Positions 11,193 through 22,917 of a stretch of DNA of 64,000 nt are shown here, piece by piece. This stretch comes from Bathynomus jamesi (lineage: Eukaryota > Arthropoda > Malacostraca > Isopoda > Cirolanidae), in the NCBI GenBank assembly GCA_023014485.1, contig JAJOZX010000926.1:673001-737000 (forward strand), written 5' to 3'. The notes beneath the pieces were generated by a model. That model was not told the DNA's origin. It saw only the letters and a program-made list of their open reading frames with translations, and searched no databases. The first letter of the stretch is position 1. Every line of letters begins with the position of its first letter. The position numbers were made by a program, and so were the translations under genes.

Positions 11193-13706
11193 CGAAAATG
11201 CAAAAAATCATCAATACTGCTTCACCCAATGGAAAGAAATCTTTTAGAAAACAGAGGAATCATTGACGTAGAGCTTCAAGCTCAAATTGTAACAGAAAAA
11301 CAAAAATGGCGAGATGTTCTCCACAGAATTCTCCATTGCATAAAATTTTTAGCAACTCAGAACCTTGCATTGCGTGGTCACAAGGAATCCCTTAGACAGG
11401 AAGAGGAAAGCAATATTGGAAATTTTCTTGGGTTATTAAAATTGTTGGCAAGGTTTGATCCTGTCATAAAAGAACATCTCAGTATTGTGGAAAAGTACCC
11501 TGGAAGAACATCATATTTATCTCTGTTAGTGCAGAATGAATTTATTCAGCTGATGGCTTCTACTGTTCGCCAGAAATTGTTACAGAGCATTCATAAGGCC
11601 AAATATTTTGGCCTCATGTTTGATTCTACTCCAGATCAAGCACATTGAGAGCAAATGGCAGAAACAGTTATGTTGACATTTATAAAAATTGTTTTCTCCT
11701 GAAAATCAGTCTTTTCTTGGATTTATCCAATTAAAACGAAAGGATGCTGAAAACATTGTGGAAGTGATTTTGGAACAACTGGAAAAAGACAAAATGCTGT
11801 TAGAAGACTGTCGATCTCAATGCTATGACAATGCTGCAGTTATGGCTGGTTATAAAAGTGGTGTTCAACAGAGGATTATTGAAAAAAATAGCAAAGCTAT
11901 TTTTGTAAACTGCGATAATCACTCTCTCAATTTGGTTGGAGTGCGTGCTGCTAACCATGATGCAGTGATGGTGACTTTTTTTGGTGCAATTCAGTCGCTT
12001 TATTCATTCTTTTCACATTCAACTCTCCATTGGCAAAAGCTGAAAGATGCCATACCAATAGTTGTCAAATCTGAATCTGAAACTCGATGGAGTTCCAGAA
12101 CAGAGGCTGTGAAGCCTGTTCATGAATACTTTGATATTATAGTGGAACTCTTGCAAAGCATGGTTGATGATCAAAATGAAACTGCTGATACAAGAGGTGA
12201 TGCAAGGCAGGTGCTGAATCAAATTTTGACTTTTCATTTCTTGGCTTTGCTTGGATTTTGGAACAAAATTCTTGTTTGGATTGATCGTGTTAAAAAATGA
12301 CTCCAAGATCATACCATGAACTTTCATGCTGCTGCTTATGATTTAAAAGCCCTTCAAGATTATTTTTTAAGCAGTCGAGAATCATTGGCCAGTGAATCAC
12401 TTGAAGCAGGGCTGAAACTGTGTGATGAATGGGATATTCGAGTAGAAAGATGCCCCAGAAAGAAGAAACAAATGCCTGGTGAAAAAGCCAAGGATGTAGG
12501 GTTAACTGCGAAAGAAGAAATGATGAGAATAATGAAAGAAACTTGATCGTCTCCATAATGAAATGGAAGAAAGATTTGTCCGTCTCCATGACTTGGATTC
12601 AAAATTTGGATTTCTTTTAGATGCTAGAGGATTACTGTTTGACTCAAATGAAAGCAACAGTAGTCATGATGTAAATATCTTAAAGAAAAGTTGTCTCAAC
12701 CTTGGACAGTTTTATAGCAATGATATTGACAACTTTGAGCTCTATGAAGAAATCCTGGATTGTAAGATGCTTCTGAAAAGTTGCCCAAATGTTCAGATTT
12801 CTAAAGCTGAGGAACTCCTCAAGTTTATTGTTCAGTATGGAGATGAAAATGTTTTTCCAAATTTGAGAGTAGCTATTCAGATAATGCTCACTATTGCAAT
12901 TTCAATTGCCAGCTGTGAGCGATCTTTCAGCAAGTTAACATTGATCTTATCGTATTTGAGAGCTTCAATGGGCCAAGAAAGACTTTCTGCTTTAGCCTTG
13001 CTCAGCATTGAATGTGAGGAAACTGAAATAACAAATTTTGATGATTATTGATAAGTTTGTATCAGCAAAAGTAAGAAAAATACATGTTTAGTGTGAAGTT
13101 CCAAATTATTCATTAAAAGAGCCAAAAATAATAGATGCAAACAAGGCATTTCTTTTAAAGTACCATATAATTGGAATGATTTTTGTCAGTATCTAATATT
13201 CTAATTGCTAATTCTGCTATTGGTAATTCAGTAAAATTCAAGAAAACATCAAAGTGTATTCTCATGAAAAGTTATGCCTCTCCTTGTACATATATTAATT
13301 GTTTCTGTTATAATTCGGCAAATAATTAACCATACTTTGGTTCTATAAAATTAAATTGTATTAATAGAAATTTAATATCAACCTTAATAGTAAATATACG
13401 CGGTTATGTATATGGATAGAAAAACATTAAAGTATAAACTGTAAAAATAATTTTTATGAATTGTATTTTCATTTCATTTCAATTTATTTTTACATATTTT
13501 TGTACAGTTTTATATGTATATAACTGTTTTTCATTTGTCATAAAATAAACTTCTTAAAAGTATATTTTGTTAGCGGTATTATTACGAGTAACCAGTTTCA
13601 GTACCATTATAAGAATTCAGCCAGAATTTTAAAGAACACTGGTTTTAAGTTAAGAGCGCCATTTATTGATTTGCCCTGGGCGCGATCAACCCTAGTTACG
13701 CCTCTG
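11193..13706 (+). mobile_element. hAT remnant with ZMYM1-like transposase, left end missing
   Basis: The right terminus ACCCTAGTTACGCCTCTG at 13706 matches a common hAT end (CAGAGGCGTAACTAGGGT when reversed). No matching end is found at the left junction near 11191, so the left terminus has been deleted. The coding part at 11200-13051 is annotated separately. Confidence 0.7.
11200..13051 (+). pseudogene. ZMYM1/hAT-like transposase, broken
   Basis: Blocks in order: KYFGLMFDSTPDQAH near 11600 (the first Asp region of hAT), then a stop and frame change near 11650-11690; CRSQCYDNAAVMAGY at about 11808 (second Asp region, YDNAAVMAG); NCDNHSLNLVGVRAA; SETRWSSRTEAV at about 12080; and near the end ISIASCERSFSKLTLILSYL, the C-terminal dimerisation signature containing the catalytic Glu. 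A stop interrupts at 12298, and another stop and frame change occur at about 12545. The family encodes cut-and-paste transposases of ZMYM1-like type. It is non-functional here. Confidence 0.8.
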
Positions 13707-14530
13707 AATACACATGATACTGTTGCAGTGCATCTATTCATAAAAGTTTTAATAAATCATCTTAAGTCAAATTTTCAGCTACTAAACAGAATTATCTATT
13801 TTACCGACGGATACACAGGTCAATACAAAAACTGCAAAAACTTCTTAAATTTATGTTGCCACCATGAAGAATTTGGAGTTAAGGCTGAGTGGCATTTTTT
13901 TGCTACCAGCCATAGCAAGGGACCATTGGATGATGTCGGAGGAACAATCAAAAGAAAGTCTTTGTAGGCCATATGATAATCAAATTCTGTCCCCAAAAGA
14001 TCTTTTTGATTTCTGTTCCTTAAAATTGACTCAAATGTCTTTTAGCTTTGCAACACAAGAACAATACTCAAACGAGAGACTTTTTAGATCCAATTTTATC
14101 AAAAGCGAGAACCATACCAGGAACTAAAAAATTACATTCATTCATACCACTGACAAAAAATTGTTTAGAAGTACAAATGTACAGCACCTCAGTTGAAAGT
14201 CGAAAGGAATTCGGTTCCCCCCAACAAGCCACTCAATTAATTGAAAATGTCACAGGATATGTAACAGTGGAGTATGATAACCACTGGTGGATTGGGTGTG
14301 TGATGGAAACATATCCTGGTCAGGGTGAAGTGAAAGTAAACTTCCTTCACCCTTGTGGCCCAAACAAGTCATTTACTTATCCTGAAAATCCTGATATACT
14401 TACAGTAGATTTGTCCGACATCCTCACAATCATAAACCCAACGACAGCTACTGGAAGAACATATACAATCACAAAAAAGGAAACCAATGAAGCCAATATG
14501 ATCCTGAAAAAGTGTCATCTTAAAAAGTAA
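13707..14530 (+). pseudogene. Element A transposase, decayed 3' half
   Basis: Coding similarity begins at the first base after the hAT terminus. Frame one reads IIYFTDGYTGQYKN, AEWHFFATSHSKGP and DDVGGTIKR. A frame change and apparent short deletion follow (RPYDNQILSPKDLF), then another change (IPGTKKLHSFIPL) to a stop at 14528-14530. Each block aligns by eye with the element B transposase (FTDGCGGQYKN, AEWHFFATSHGKS, DGVGGTAKR, IPGTRRFHRFVPI), so this is a diverged relative. The 5' half is absent, consistent with the hAT insertion and deletion upstream. It is on the strand and in the position expected for element A's own gene. Confidence 0.75.
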
Positions 14531-14696
14531 TCAAGAAACTGGATACAAACTTACTGTCAAAAACATATAATCAAAAACTTACAACTGCATGGAAAATGTG
14601 AGTATTGCTATTTAAATTGCTTACTGACATGTATGCCTATATACTGTAACTAACTATATTTTAATAATTACACTTACGAATACAGTTATAAGTATT

Positions 14697-15240
14697 GAGG
14701 GGTTCCAGCACAGGTGAATCAGTGCTTAACACCCGACCATCTCAGATCTTGCTTATTTTTGGTGTATAAGGTAAGTTTGTGCAAGAAAGCCAGCTGTGAA
14801 AGTTTCAGCTTTCTACGACCATTACTTCACGAGTTATGAAGGTCAGAAAAATCAAGGTTAAGGTCAAAATAGCTCAAGGTCGGCATCTTTGGATGCACCT
14901 CACACATTCACTAATTATCTTAACCATATGAAACTATATGTTTTTGGACTCAGAATGAGCTGTAGAATCCAAAAATGCAACGAAAACAGCAATAGGAGAA
15001 CAAATAAAAATGTTCACCCTTTTTCAAGGAACGAATTGACCCTTTGACCTTGAAGTTCACACATTTTGGGGAAACATTTCTTTACACAAAATGAAGTTCC
15101 ACCATTGCACTTTTAATATAAACAATAAAAATGTATCTTATTCACCATCTATACTGTCTTAAAGAATTTTTCAAATTGGCTATTTTTCAAATTTCTGGCA
15201 AAATCGCCATATGTATATGCATATATGTACTGTACTGTTA
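14697..15240. repeat. Left terminal inverted repeat of element B
   Basis: Pairs with 18418-18956 over about 540 bp with few differences, apart from a variable patch just inside the tip. It contains repeated AAGGTCA/TGACCTT words and ends near a GTACTGTACTGTTA stretch shortly upstream of the transposase start. Confidence 0.85.
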
Positions 15241-15303
15241 AATAATATATTTTGTGAACATAAATTAATTACTTATTTTATGCCTTTCTTACAGATAAAC
15301 AAG

Positions 15304-18084
15304 ATGGGTAGAAAAGTTTGTGCTGATCCTCTTAGAAAACATAAGAAGAAGATCGAAAAAGCACTTGTGCCAGTCCGTAATACACTGCAAGGAATTCACG
15401 GATTAATATATGGAGATTACATTTGTAAAAATTGTGTTAATGATATCAATAAAATCAAAGCTGAAGACAAAAAAGTCTCTGATATTGTCTCAGATTCGAA
15501 CTCAGACACTGATGCCACTGCCACAGAAAAACGTTCCTCTGCCTATGGGTGTACTACTGAAATAATGTTTGAAGATTTCCAAGGAGATTTAGACACAATT
15601 CTTCCAATGCTGAATGTGACACCAGTGAAGACAAGTAAGTTTAAGTATTTTTAAAGTGTTAATTTATGTAGATATTATAGCAACAAAACATCAATATATA
15701 TAACTACATGTATGAACATTACAACCTTTATATATTTGACAAATTCAGATGTATGCATATCAATTTATATAATGAAGATCAATACAGTTATGATTATATA
15801 TACGGTATTTACCAAATTCATATGTAATGTACATGTACATCTATAGGCCTACAGTTGATTAAAAAAAGTTATAACAATTTATTTTATTTGTTTTTCAGAG
15901 GGTCTGTCACGAAAAGGGAGATCTTCAAAGGCTGAAACAAAATTTGAAATGGCATCAACATCCCTGAAGAGAAAGCTAGAAACTTCATATGACACAAGTT
16001 TTACACAAGAAAGTGAAGAAAAGCAATCTAAAATGGATGACAATAATTTGTGAGTACTGTATATATATCTGTAGTACCTTCATTAAAGTATACTAAGCCT
16101 ATATATAGATCATATGTTTGCATATAAATTTACTCAAACATGTATATCATTTTCGCAGGCATGCAGGAGTGATGCAAGCACTCAAGAATGCCTTCAGTGA
16201 GACGACTGACTACAAGAGGAAGATTCAAATACTAACACTCACCATACACCATTCACAGAACAGCATCTTTCTTCAATGCATCTACAAGAATGGTTTCAAC
16301 CAGCCGCAAAATAAAGAAAGAACATGGCATATTACCAGAAGTTCCACATATTAGCAAAGGTCGGGTTATAACAAAGAAAGAGAAGGAAGCAGTGTGCACT
16401 TTCTATGAATCAGATGAAATAAGCAGAATATGTCCAGGCAAGAAGGATTGTCTATCAATTAGGAATCATGAAGGAGAGAAGCAACTACAGCAGAAACGAT
16501 TGGTGCTTGGTAATTTACGTGAGATTTTCGCTGTTTTCAAGGCAAATGACACTAATCCAAAAATAGGTTTCTCATCATTTGCTGCATTGAGACCCAAGTG
16601 GTGTGTCTTGGCAGGAGCTGGAGGAACACACTGTGTGTGTCTGTACCTACCACCAAAATCCCAAACTTCAGCTATCAGCTTTGGGGGAAAAACAACTATC
16701 ATATAAAGACCTCATTCTCTATGCAGTTTGTGACAGTGAAAAGGAAGAGTGTATGCTACAAAAATGTGCATTGTGTCCAGGAGAAGGTGTTATTGCATTC
16801 CTTGAAGGATTGGAATCTGTTCAGGATGCAGTCGGCACCATAATTACATACAAGCAGTGGACTTCCACGGATCGGACAACCCTTATTAACATCGGTGAAT
16901 CCCTTGAAAACTTCATTAAGTCTTTGGCAACTAGAATTTGTGCACTAACAAGACACACTTATGTGGCTGATGCACAAGCAAGTTTCCTAAAAAAACTGAA
17001 AGCTAATCTGATGGTCACTGAAGGTATTCTCCTAGGAGACTTCTCTGAAAACTACTCATTTATTGTACAAGATGCTGCACAAGGTTACCATTGGGAAAAT
17101 AGTCAGGCAACAGTTCATCCATTTGTGTTCTACTATAAAGTAAATGAAAATGATGTTGAAATTAAAGTTAAAAGTTATTGTTTCATTTCTGATGACATGA
17201 AACATAGTACAAACCTTGTCTTTGCGTTCTTAAAGCAACTGATCCCCATGATAAAAGAAGAGAGCTCAGGCCTGCGGAAGATTCATTACTTTACTGATGG
17301 TTGCGGAGGGCAGTATAAGAATAAATATAACTTCACCAATTTGTGTCACCACAAAGAGGACTTTGGACTGGATGCTGAATGGCACTTTTTTGCAACTTCA
17401 CATGGCAAAAGTGCTTGTGATGGAGTCGGAGGCACAGCAAAAAGAATGACGGCTCGTGCCAGTCTTCAACGTACATTTAAAGACCAAATTCTGACACCAC
17501 TTGACATGATGAAATTTCTGGATGAGAAAGATACCAGCACAAAATTTGTATTCTTATCGAAACAAAATGTCCAGCAGACAACTGAATTCCTGGAAAATAG
17601 ATATAAAAATTCTGTAACCATCCCAGGTACTCGTAGATTTCATAGATTTGTGCCTATTAGTCATACCCAGTTGGAGGTTGGTGAGATTTCCTCAGGTCCT
17701 ACAAAAATTATGACAGTTGTGCATCCATCGTTTAAAGATAATTTACATGAGCAAAAGCACATTTCAACTGAAGATATACAAGTTGGGGTATATGTAGCTT
17801 GTAACTATGATAATAAAATTTGGTTTGGATTAGTGGTTGAAGTATCAGAAGAATTTAGTGATTATAAGGTCAATTTTATGTCTCCACATGGAAGACGTTC
17901 TAAACATAGTTTCCCTTCTCGTCCTGACTCATGTTGGATGTTATCATCTGATATTATCCAGACAATGACTGCTCCATCATTGACAGCAGGTTCAAGAATA
18001 ATTCAGTATGCCTTTGATGATCATGAGATGCTAACAGCTGAGGGTAATCATGCAGACCTGTTTGCCACAGTTTCCTGTTCTTGA
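15304..18084 (+). CDS. Element B transposase, three exons, two apparent frameshifts
   Basis: Exons by splice sites: 15304-15634 (donor GTAAGT), 15899-16049 (acceptor TTTTTCAG, donor GTGAGT) and 16159-18084 (acceptor TTTCGCAG). Phases join cleanly (1 then 2) without stops. Exon 1 starts MGRKVCADPLRKH and has C6, H13, C41 and C44, a possible zinc-binding unit. Exon 3 carries LLGDFSENYSF, YFTDGCGGQYKN about 86 residues later, AEWHFFATSHGKS, and DGVGGTAKR about 41 residues after the second Asp: a plausible RNase H-like D-D-(D/E) core (inference). Two one-base shifts break exon 3, near 16241 (QILTL then SPYTIHRTA) and near 16625 (GAGGTH then VCVCTYHQ). Without them the product would be about 800 residues. 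They may be true mutations or assembly errors. Confidence 0.75.
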
Positions 18085-18417
18085 GTCGAAAGTGTACAGA
18101 GCTCTAGTTTAATATGTATCTATAGAATACAGGTCTACATAATATGATACTCCTTTTTTACTCCTATTTTATATGATACTCCTATATATATATATGTTTG
18201 TATTAATGTATTATTAATAAAAGTAATTATAAAAAAAAGTAAAATATTTCTAAGGGTGGAAAGGTGTGGTTGTAGGGGTGGAGGAGACCACAATAAAATA
18301 GAGATCTATATCATAGTTATACCTATGGTACCTAGCTTATATCTAAGTGATTTTGTATCACGTTTCTAATAATATTTATTTTTGCTTAAGTAGTTTAAAT
18401 AATGAATATCTCTAGAT

Positions 18418-18956
18418 TTTAACAGTACATATATGCATATACGGTACATATGGCGATTTTGCCAGAAATTTGAAAAATTCTTTAAGACAGTATAGTTGGT
18501 GAATAAGATACATTTTTATTGTTTATATTAAAAGTGCAATGATGGAACTTCATTTTGTGTAAAGAAATGTTTCCCCAAAATGTGTGAACTTCAAGGTCAA
18601 AAGGTCAATTCGTTCCTTGAAAAAGGGTGAACATTTTTATTTGTTCTCCTATTGCTGATTTCGTTGCGTTTTTGGATTCTACAGCTCATTCTGAGTCCAA
18701 AAACATATAGTTTCATATGGTTACGATAATTAGTGAATGTGTGAGGTGCATCCAAAGATGCCGACCTTGAGCTATTTTGACCTTAACCTTGATTTTTCTG
18801 ACCTTCATAACTCGTGAAGTAATGGTCGTAGAAAGCTGAAACTTTCACAGCTGGCTTTCTTGCACAAACTTACCTTATACACCAAAAATAAGCAAGATCT
18901 GAGATGGTTGGGTGTCAAAATGAAAATTTTTTGCTTCACCTGTGCTGGAACCCTCC
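18418..18956. repeat. Right terminal inverted repeat of element B
   Basis: Reverse-complement partner of 14697-15240. Starts near 18418 with TTTAACAGTACATATATGC and ends CACCTGTGCTGGAACCCTCC. Confidence 0.85.
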
Positions 18957-18960
18957 TATT

Positions 18961-19504
18961 AGTCTATCTTAAATTGTACAGCTTCCTAATATTAAATTAT
19001 TATTAAATAGCGGAAATCCCTCTAACCCTCTAGTCATTAGAGCCTGTGACTGTGAATAAATGGTCCTGGGTCAGAATCCTAGTAGCTTAGAAAATTTATT
19101 TTCTCCACAAGCGTGTGCCTGATGCCTATGCTTGTTTCTGCCATACAGTACAATGTAAAAGATCTCTAAACTAATATGGAATGAAAAAAAACCTGTTTTC
19201 GCACCCTGCATAGTATCTAGGCCTAGGTCCTTCAGAAGTTGGAACAAGGTACACACCTAGGCCTTGGGAGGTAACTAAGGGGTTTAACATTTTATATTTT
19301 TGAGGTTCAGCACAGCAATATGAAGTGTTAATTCATCAGAAATACCTGTACAAGTTAGTCATTGTTCACTGTTCAAACTTCAAACACCTAAATTTCAAGT
19401 TATTTTTAACTACAAAAATTATATAGGATTTGTGATAAAAATTATTGATACTTTTAGAGAACCAAATAATTTGTTCGTAAAAATCTTGATGCTAAGTATT
19501 TGAA
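18961..19504. other. Element A interior with a possible tRNA-derived SINE
   Basis: Around 19030-19085, TAGTCATTAGAGCC and GGTCCTGGGTCAGAATCC resemble degenerate A and B boxes of a tRNA-derived SINE. Nothing else is recognised. A weak candidate. Confidence 0.35.
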
Positions 19505-20930
19505 AGAATAGTTAGAGAGAAAATTTATGATTTCCTGGAGACACGGGAAAGATTCAACGAAAATCAGCATGGATTCCGGTCAGGTAGATCATGCCTATCA
19601 CAACTAATAGAGCACTACAACAATATCCTAGATGCATTGGAAGGCAATGACAACTACGATGCTATATACACACAGATTTTGCTAAAGCTTTCGATAAATG
19701 TGACCATGGTATAATAGCACATAAAATTAAAGACATGGGAATAACAGGCAAAGTGGGAAAATGGATCTACAACTTCCTTAGTGATCGTCTGCAGGTCGTC
19801 AAAATTCAAGGTATATCATCATCAGAATCGGAAGTACGCAGCTCAGTACCACAAGGGACAGTACTGGCCCCATGCCTGTTCATTATCATGCTAACAGACA
19901 TAGACAGCGGAGTAAACAGCAATAGTATAGTAACATCCTTTGCAGACGATACAAAGATCAGCAGAAAAATCAGCGATGTACATGACATGGAGGCCTTGCA
20001 GAGGGACACGAACAAAATATACATATGGTCAGAAGACAACAACATGTCATTCAACGCCGAGAAATTTCAGCTCTTGAGATATGGTAGAAAAGAAGAACTT
20101 AAACAGACTGCATATTATGCTCCAGATAGACAGGAAATTCAGAGAAGCACGAAAGCGATTGATCTCAGGATAATAATGACAGATGATGCGAAATTCGAAA
20201 CACAAAGTCAGATAGCGATAAATAAAGCAAAAAGAGTCGCCGGACAGGTTCTAAGAACATTCAAGAGAAGGGACAGGACAGTAATGATTCCCCTGCTAAA
20301 AACACTGATTATACCAAAACTTGAATACTGCTCAGTTTTGATGTCCCCATATAAAAAGGAAGAAACGCAAAGGCATTTCACAGCCAAGATTGATGGCTGC
20401 AAACAACTCAACTACTGGGAAAGACTACGTAAACTAAATCTGTACTCACTGGAAAGAAGAGAGAGGTACATCATAATCTACATATGGAAAATGATCGAAA
20501 AACTGGTACCAAACCTAAAACTAAACCCAATTACCATTCAAACAACACTGGAAAATAGGAAAGGCAGAATGTGTAGTGTTCCCAAATTAAAGGCACGACA
20601 AGGGACCTCCTCAACCCTGAAGGAAAATAGCTTGGTTGTCAGGGGTCCAAGACTTTTCAACCAACTTCCTAAGGACCTCAGAAACGTAACGGGGGTCAAA
20701 GTTGAAGTCTTCAAGAAAAGACTGGATGCATGGCTCAGGACAGTACCAAATGAGCCAGGCGTGCCTGGCTATGTACGGTGGAGCGCGCAAGAAAGCAACT
20801 CGCTCCTCCACCAGGCCAGACCTAGAGGTGGGGCCACCAGCTTGACCTCCGTGTGAAGAGAGACCAACGCACGAAACAACATAAGGTTCATAAGGTTCTT
20901 ACCTATAGGTATATATCAAATCATGTATGT
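19505..20930 (+). pseudogene. LINE-A reverse transcriptase, 5'-truncated copy
   Basis: Begins mid-RT with QHGFRSGRSCLSQLIEHYNN, then a frame change near 19672 after DAIY. The long frame (19735-20854) carries SSVPQGTVLAPCLFI and TSFADDTKISRKIS (FADD catalytic box), then YCSVLMSPYKKEE, GPRLFNQLPKDLRN and LDAWLRTVPNEPGVPGY, the RT thumb and C-terminal tail typical of this non-LTR family. Endonuclease and ORF1 are missing. The 3' tail is a CATAAGGTT/ATAGGTATATAT tract. The same 3' end recurs at 42634-42985 and 51230-51315, so this family is active or was abundant. It sits inside element A. Confidence 0.85.
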
Positions 20931-20984
20931 AGCTATATTATAATATGTATATATATGAACTATTTGTGAAGTTATCTTAAATAA

Positions 20985-21467
20985 AATGCTCAAAGTTTTC
21001 AACATGCACAATTTCAAATGCTTGTGGAAAGCAAACCCATGGAGATCCCACTCCAATTTTTTGCTTGAATACGCTTCATCTAAAGGTCTTTACTTATGCC
21101 AATTTTCATGGCCTTGAAGTTTGAACTCTGACCTAAGGTGAAACATAAATGCAACTTTTTTTAATGGAATGTACGCACTCTGTGCATAAAATTAAAGTTA
21201 TTCTGCTGTCTTTTCTGAGCATTCTGACACCAAAATCATTAAAATCCATCCATTAGATCCTGAGTTATGACCTTTCAAAATCACAAGGTTATGCTGCTGA
21301 CCCCAAATTTGTGGGGGTCATTACTCCCAAACTATTTGACCCAAGTGGCTAAAATTTGGTCACACTTCATTACTCATCATACCCAACTACCACACCAAAA
21401 ATCATTAAAATCAGTGAGATGAGTGGCAGAAATCACCAAAAAGTGTGTACACTTGACATGGAATGAC
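20985..21467. repeat. Right terminal inverted repeat of element A
   Basis: The outer 145 bp pair with 11048-11191. The inner part, about 330 bp, has no surviving left partner because the left arm ends at the hAT junction. If it was originally fully inverted, the arms were close to 480 bp; that length is inferred. Confidence 0.65.
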
Positions 21468-21471
21468 ATCT

Positions 21472-22250
21472 TTGTCATCCAAAAATGAGCAATACGGTTA
21501 TTATCTGATGCTGATTTCCTTGATCACTCTAGTGCATTATTTAAAGAGCTTAACCTACTCAATGATATAACCAAATTGGCACATTTTTTTTTTATTTACA
21601 AGTGTAAGAACAAAATCATTAATTTGCAATGGGTAAATATGGTAGATATTTTGTAACTCAAGAAATCCACTCATATCAGACCAGAAATAGATCAAAGCTT
21701 GTTATACCTCAATTTAGAATGTCATCTCAAAAACTACCTATTTTCATTGGATTGAAACTATGGAATGACTTACATGCTGATATAAAAAATATTGTGAATG
21801 TAAATTTGTTTAAAACCAAGTTGAAATCCAGATTAATAATGGCACACTAACAAAAATCTAGGATTAATGTCCATTAATATTGTTTACTAATTATTAATTT
21901 CTCGGGTGTAATCTAGTATTAAAAACACATTTCTTAGGATTGTTCAGTTCTTATCTCTCATGTATAATATTGGTTTCTTTGTATGGTACTGGTATTTGTC
22001 ATGTCAGTAGTGATAATTTAAGATTAATACATGTTTTAATTATTAATAATACTTATTTACTTATTTATTTATTATTATTAATTAATAACATCTATCTGTT
22101 TATTTTTAATAAGAGCCCAGTAAAGTCTAAAGCTTAAGGGCCAAATTAAATAAAATAAATAGTCGAGCTTCACAATTATTCCTGTCTTTGTAAATTGAAA
22201 AGAATGTATTTATTTTATCATCAATAAAGGTTATTCAAATTATTCAAACT
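21472..22250 (+). pseudogene. LINE-D, 3' part of the split copy
   Basis: Continues LINE-D after element A: FVIQK, DADFLDHSSALFKELNLL, then the frame 21629-21850 with HSYQTRNRSKLVIPQFRMSS and IFIGLKLWNDLHADIKN, the usual LINE C-terminus (TR....P..R.......G..LWN.LP). A stop follows at about 21848. The 3' region is AT-rich and ends in TTATTCAAATTATTCAAAC. Confidence 0.75.
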
Positions 22251-22917
22251 TTAAAATCTTTATCTGAAAGTTATACACATTATTCCAAAATATAAATAAA
22301 TATGATAAGTACAATTCAATGTGTAAAAAGAATAATGACAATTTATAACAATGAATAATACATTTATCAATTTCCTAACTTCATACTATGTACCCTAGGC
22401 TATCTTTGTAAAAAAAAAAAAAGTTATGATCAGTTGACTTAAAACAAAAATATTATAGTTATGCAAGTTAAGCAATCTACTTAATTTAAAATCATTAAAC
22501 CCCATTACTTTGCCACTTTTGGGGCTCTACCCTTCTCGAATAATCCAGAAGGTATGAATTAACCTGACAGCATGTACAAAATTAGTTGGATATTTCAAAC
22601 TTTTGTAAGAAGTATTGAAGTATTTGTATACAAAATTTGTTGGGTATTTTAACATTTTATACAAATGTGTGGTGCATTTCTCAAATCTACTATCCACTAA
22701 CTAAACTGTACTGTATAAATTAATTGCAAAATTTTTAAACTATTTCATAATATTAATAGTGGTATTGTACAGTTTTATTACTGTAACACTGTACAGTATT
22801 AATGTTTAGTTTAGTTATTGGTCTTATGATGTGTTGTGGTGGTGGTAACTGTCTTATTCCAAATAGCCACAAATTAATTTCAGATTCCAGGCACAAACAC
22901 TACCACCACATACATCT
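22251..22917. other. Non-coding stretch
   Basis: AT-rich, no gene or element recognised. Confidence 0.5.

Larger units (their letters stand above)
14697..18956 (+). mobile_element. Element B: DNA transposon with about 540-bp terminal inverted repeats
   Basis: The left end GAGGGGTTCCAGCACAGGTG at 14697 is matched in reverse from 18956 (GGAGGGTTCCAGCACAGG). Inverted similarity is high across about 540 bp on each side. TATT lies immediately outside both ends (14693-14696 and 18957-18960), a candidate 4-bp target duplication. Total length is 4,260 bp, with one three-exon transposase gene between the arms. The termini resemble those of element A (GAGG..TTCCA), which B has inserted into. The arms are far more alike than those of A, so B looks younger. 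Confidence 0.85.
11048..21467 (+). mobile_element. Element A: long-TIR DNA transposon with 4-bp target duplication, heavily nested
   Basis: The left end GAGGCATTCCATGTCAAGTG at 11048 is matched in reverse at 21467 (GTCATTCCATGTCAAGTG). Similarity of the arms continues to about 11191 on the left, where the left arm is cut. ATCT flanks both sides (11044-11047 and 21468-21471), and removing the element restores the LINE-D frame (SLNGI then FVIQ). Inside are a hAT remnant to 13706, the element's own decayed transposase (13707-14530), element B (14697-18956) and a LINE (19505-20930). No superfamily is assigned with certainty; the 4-bp duplication and transposase motifs are shared with element B. 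Confidence 0.75.
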
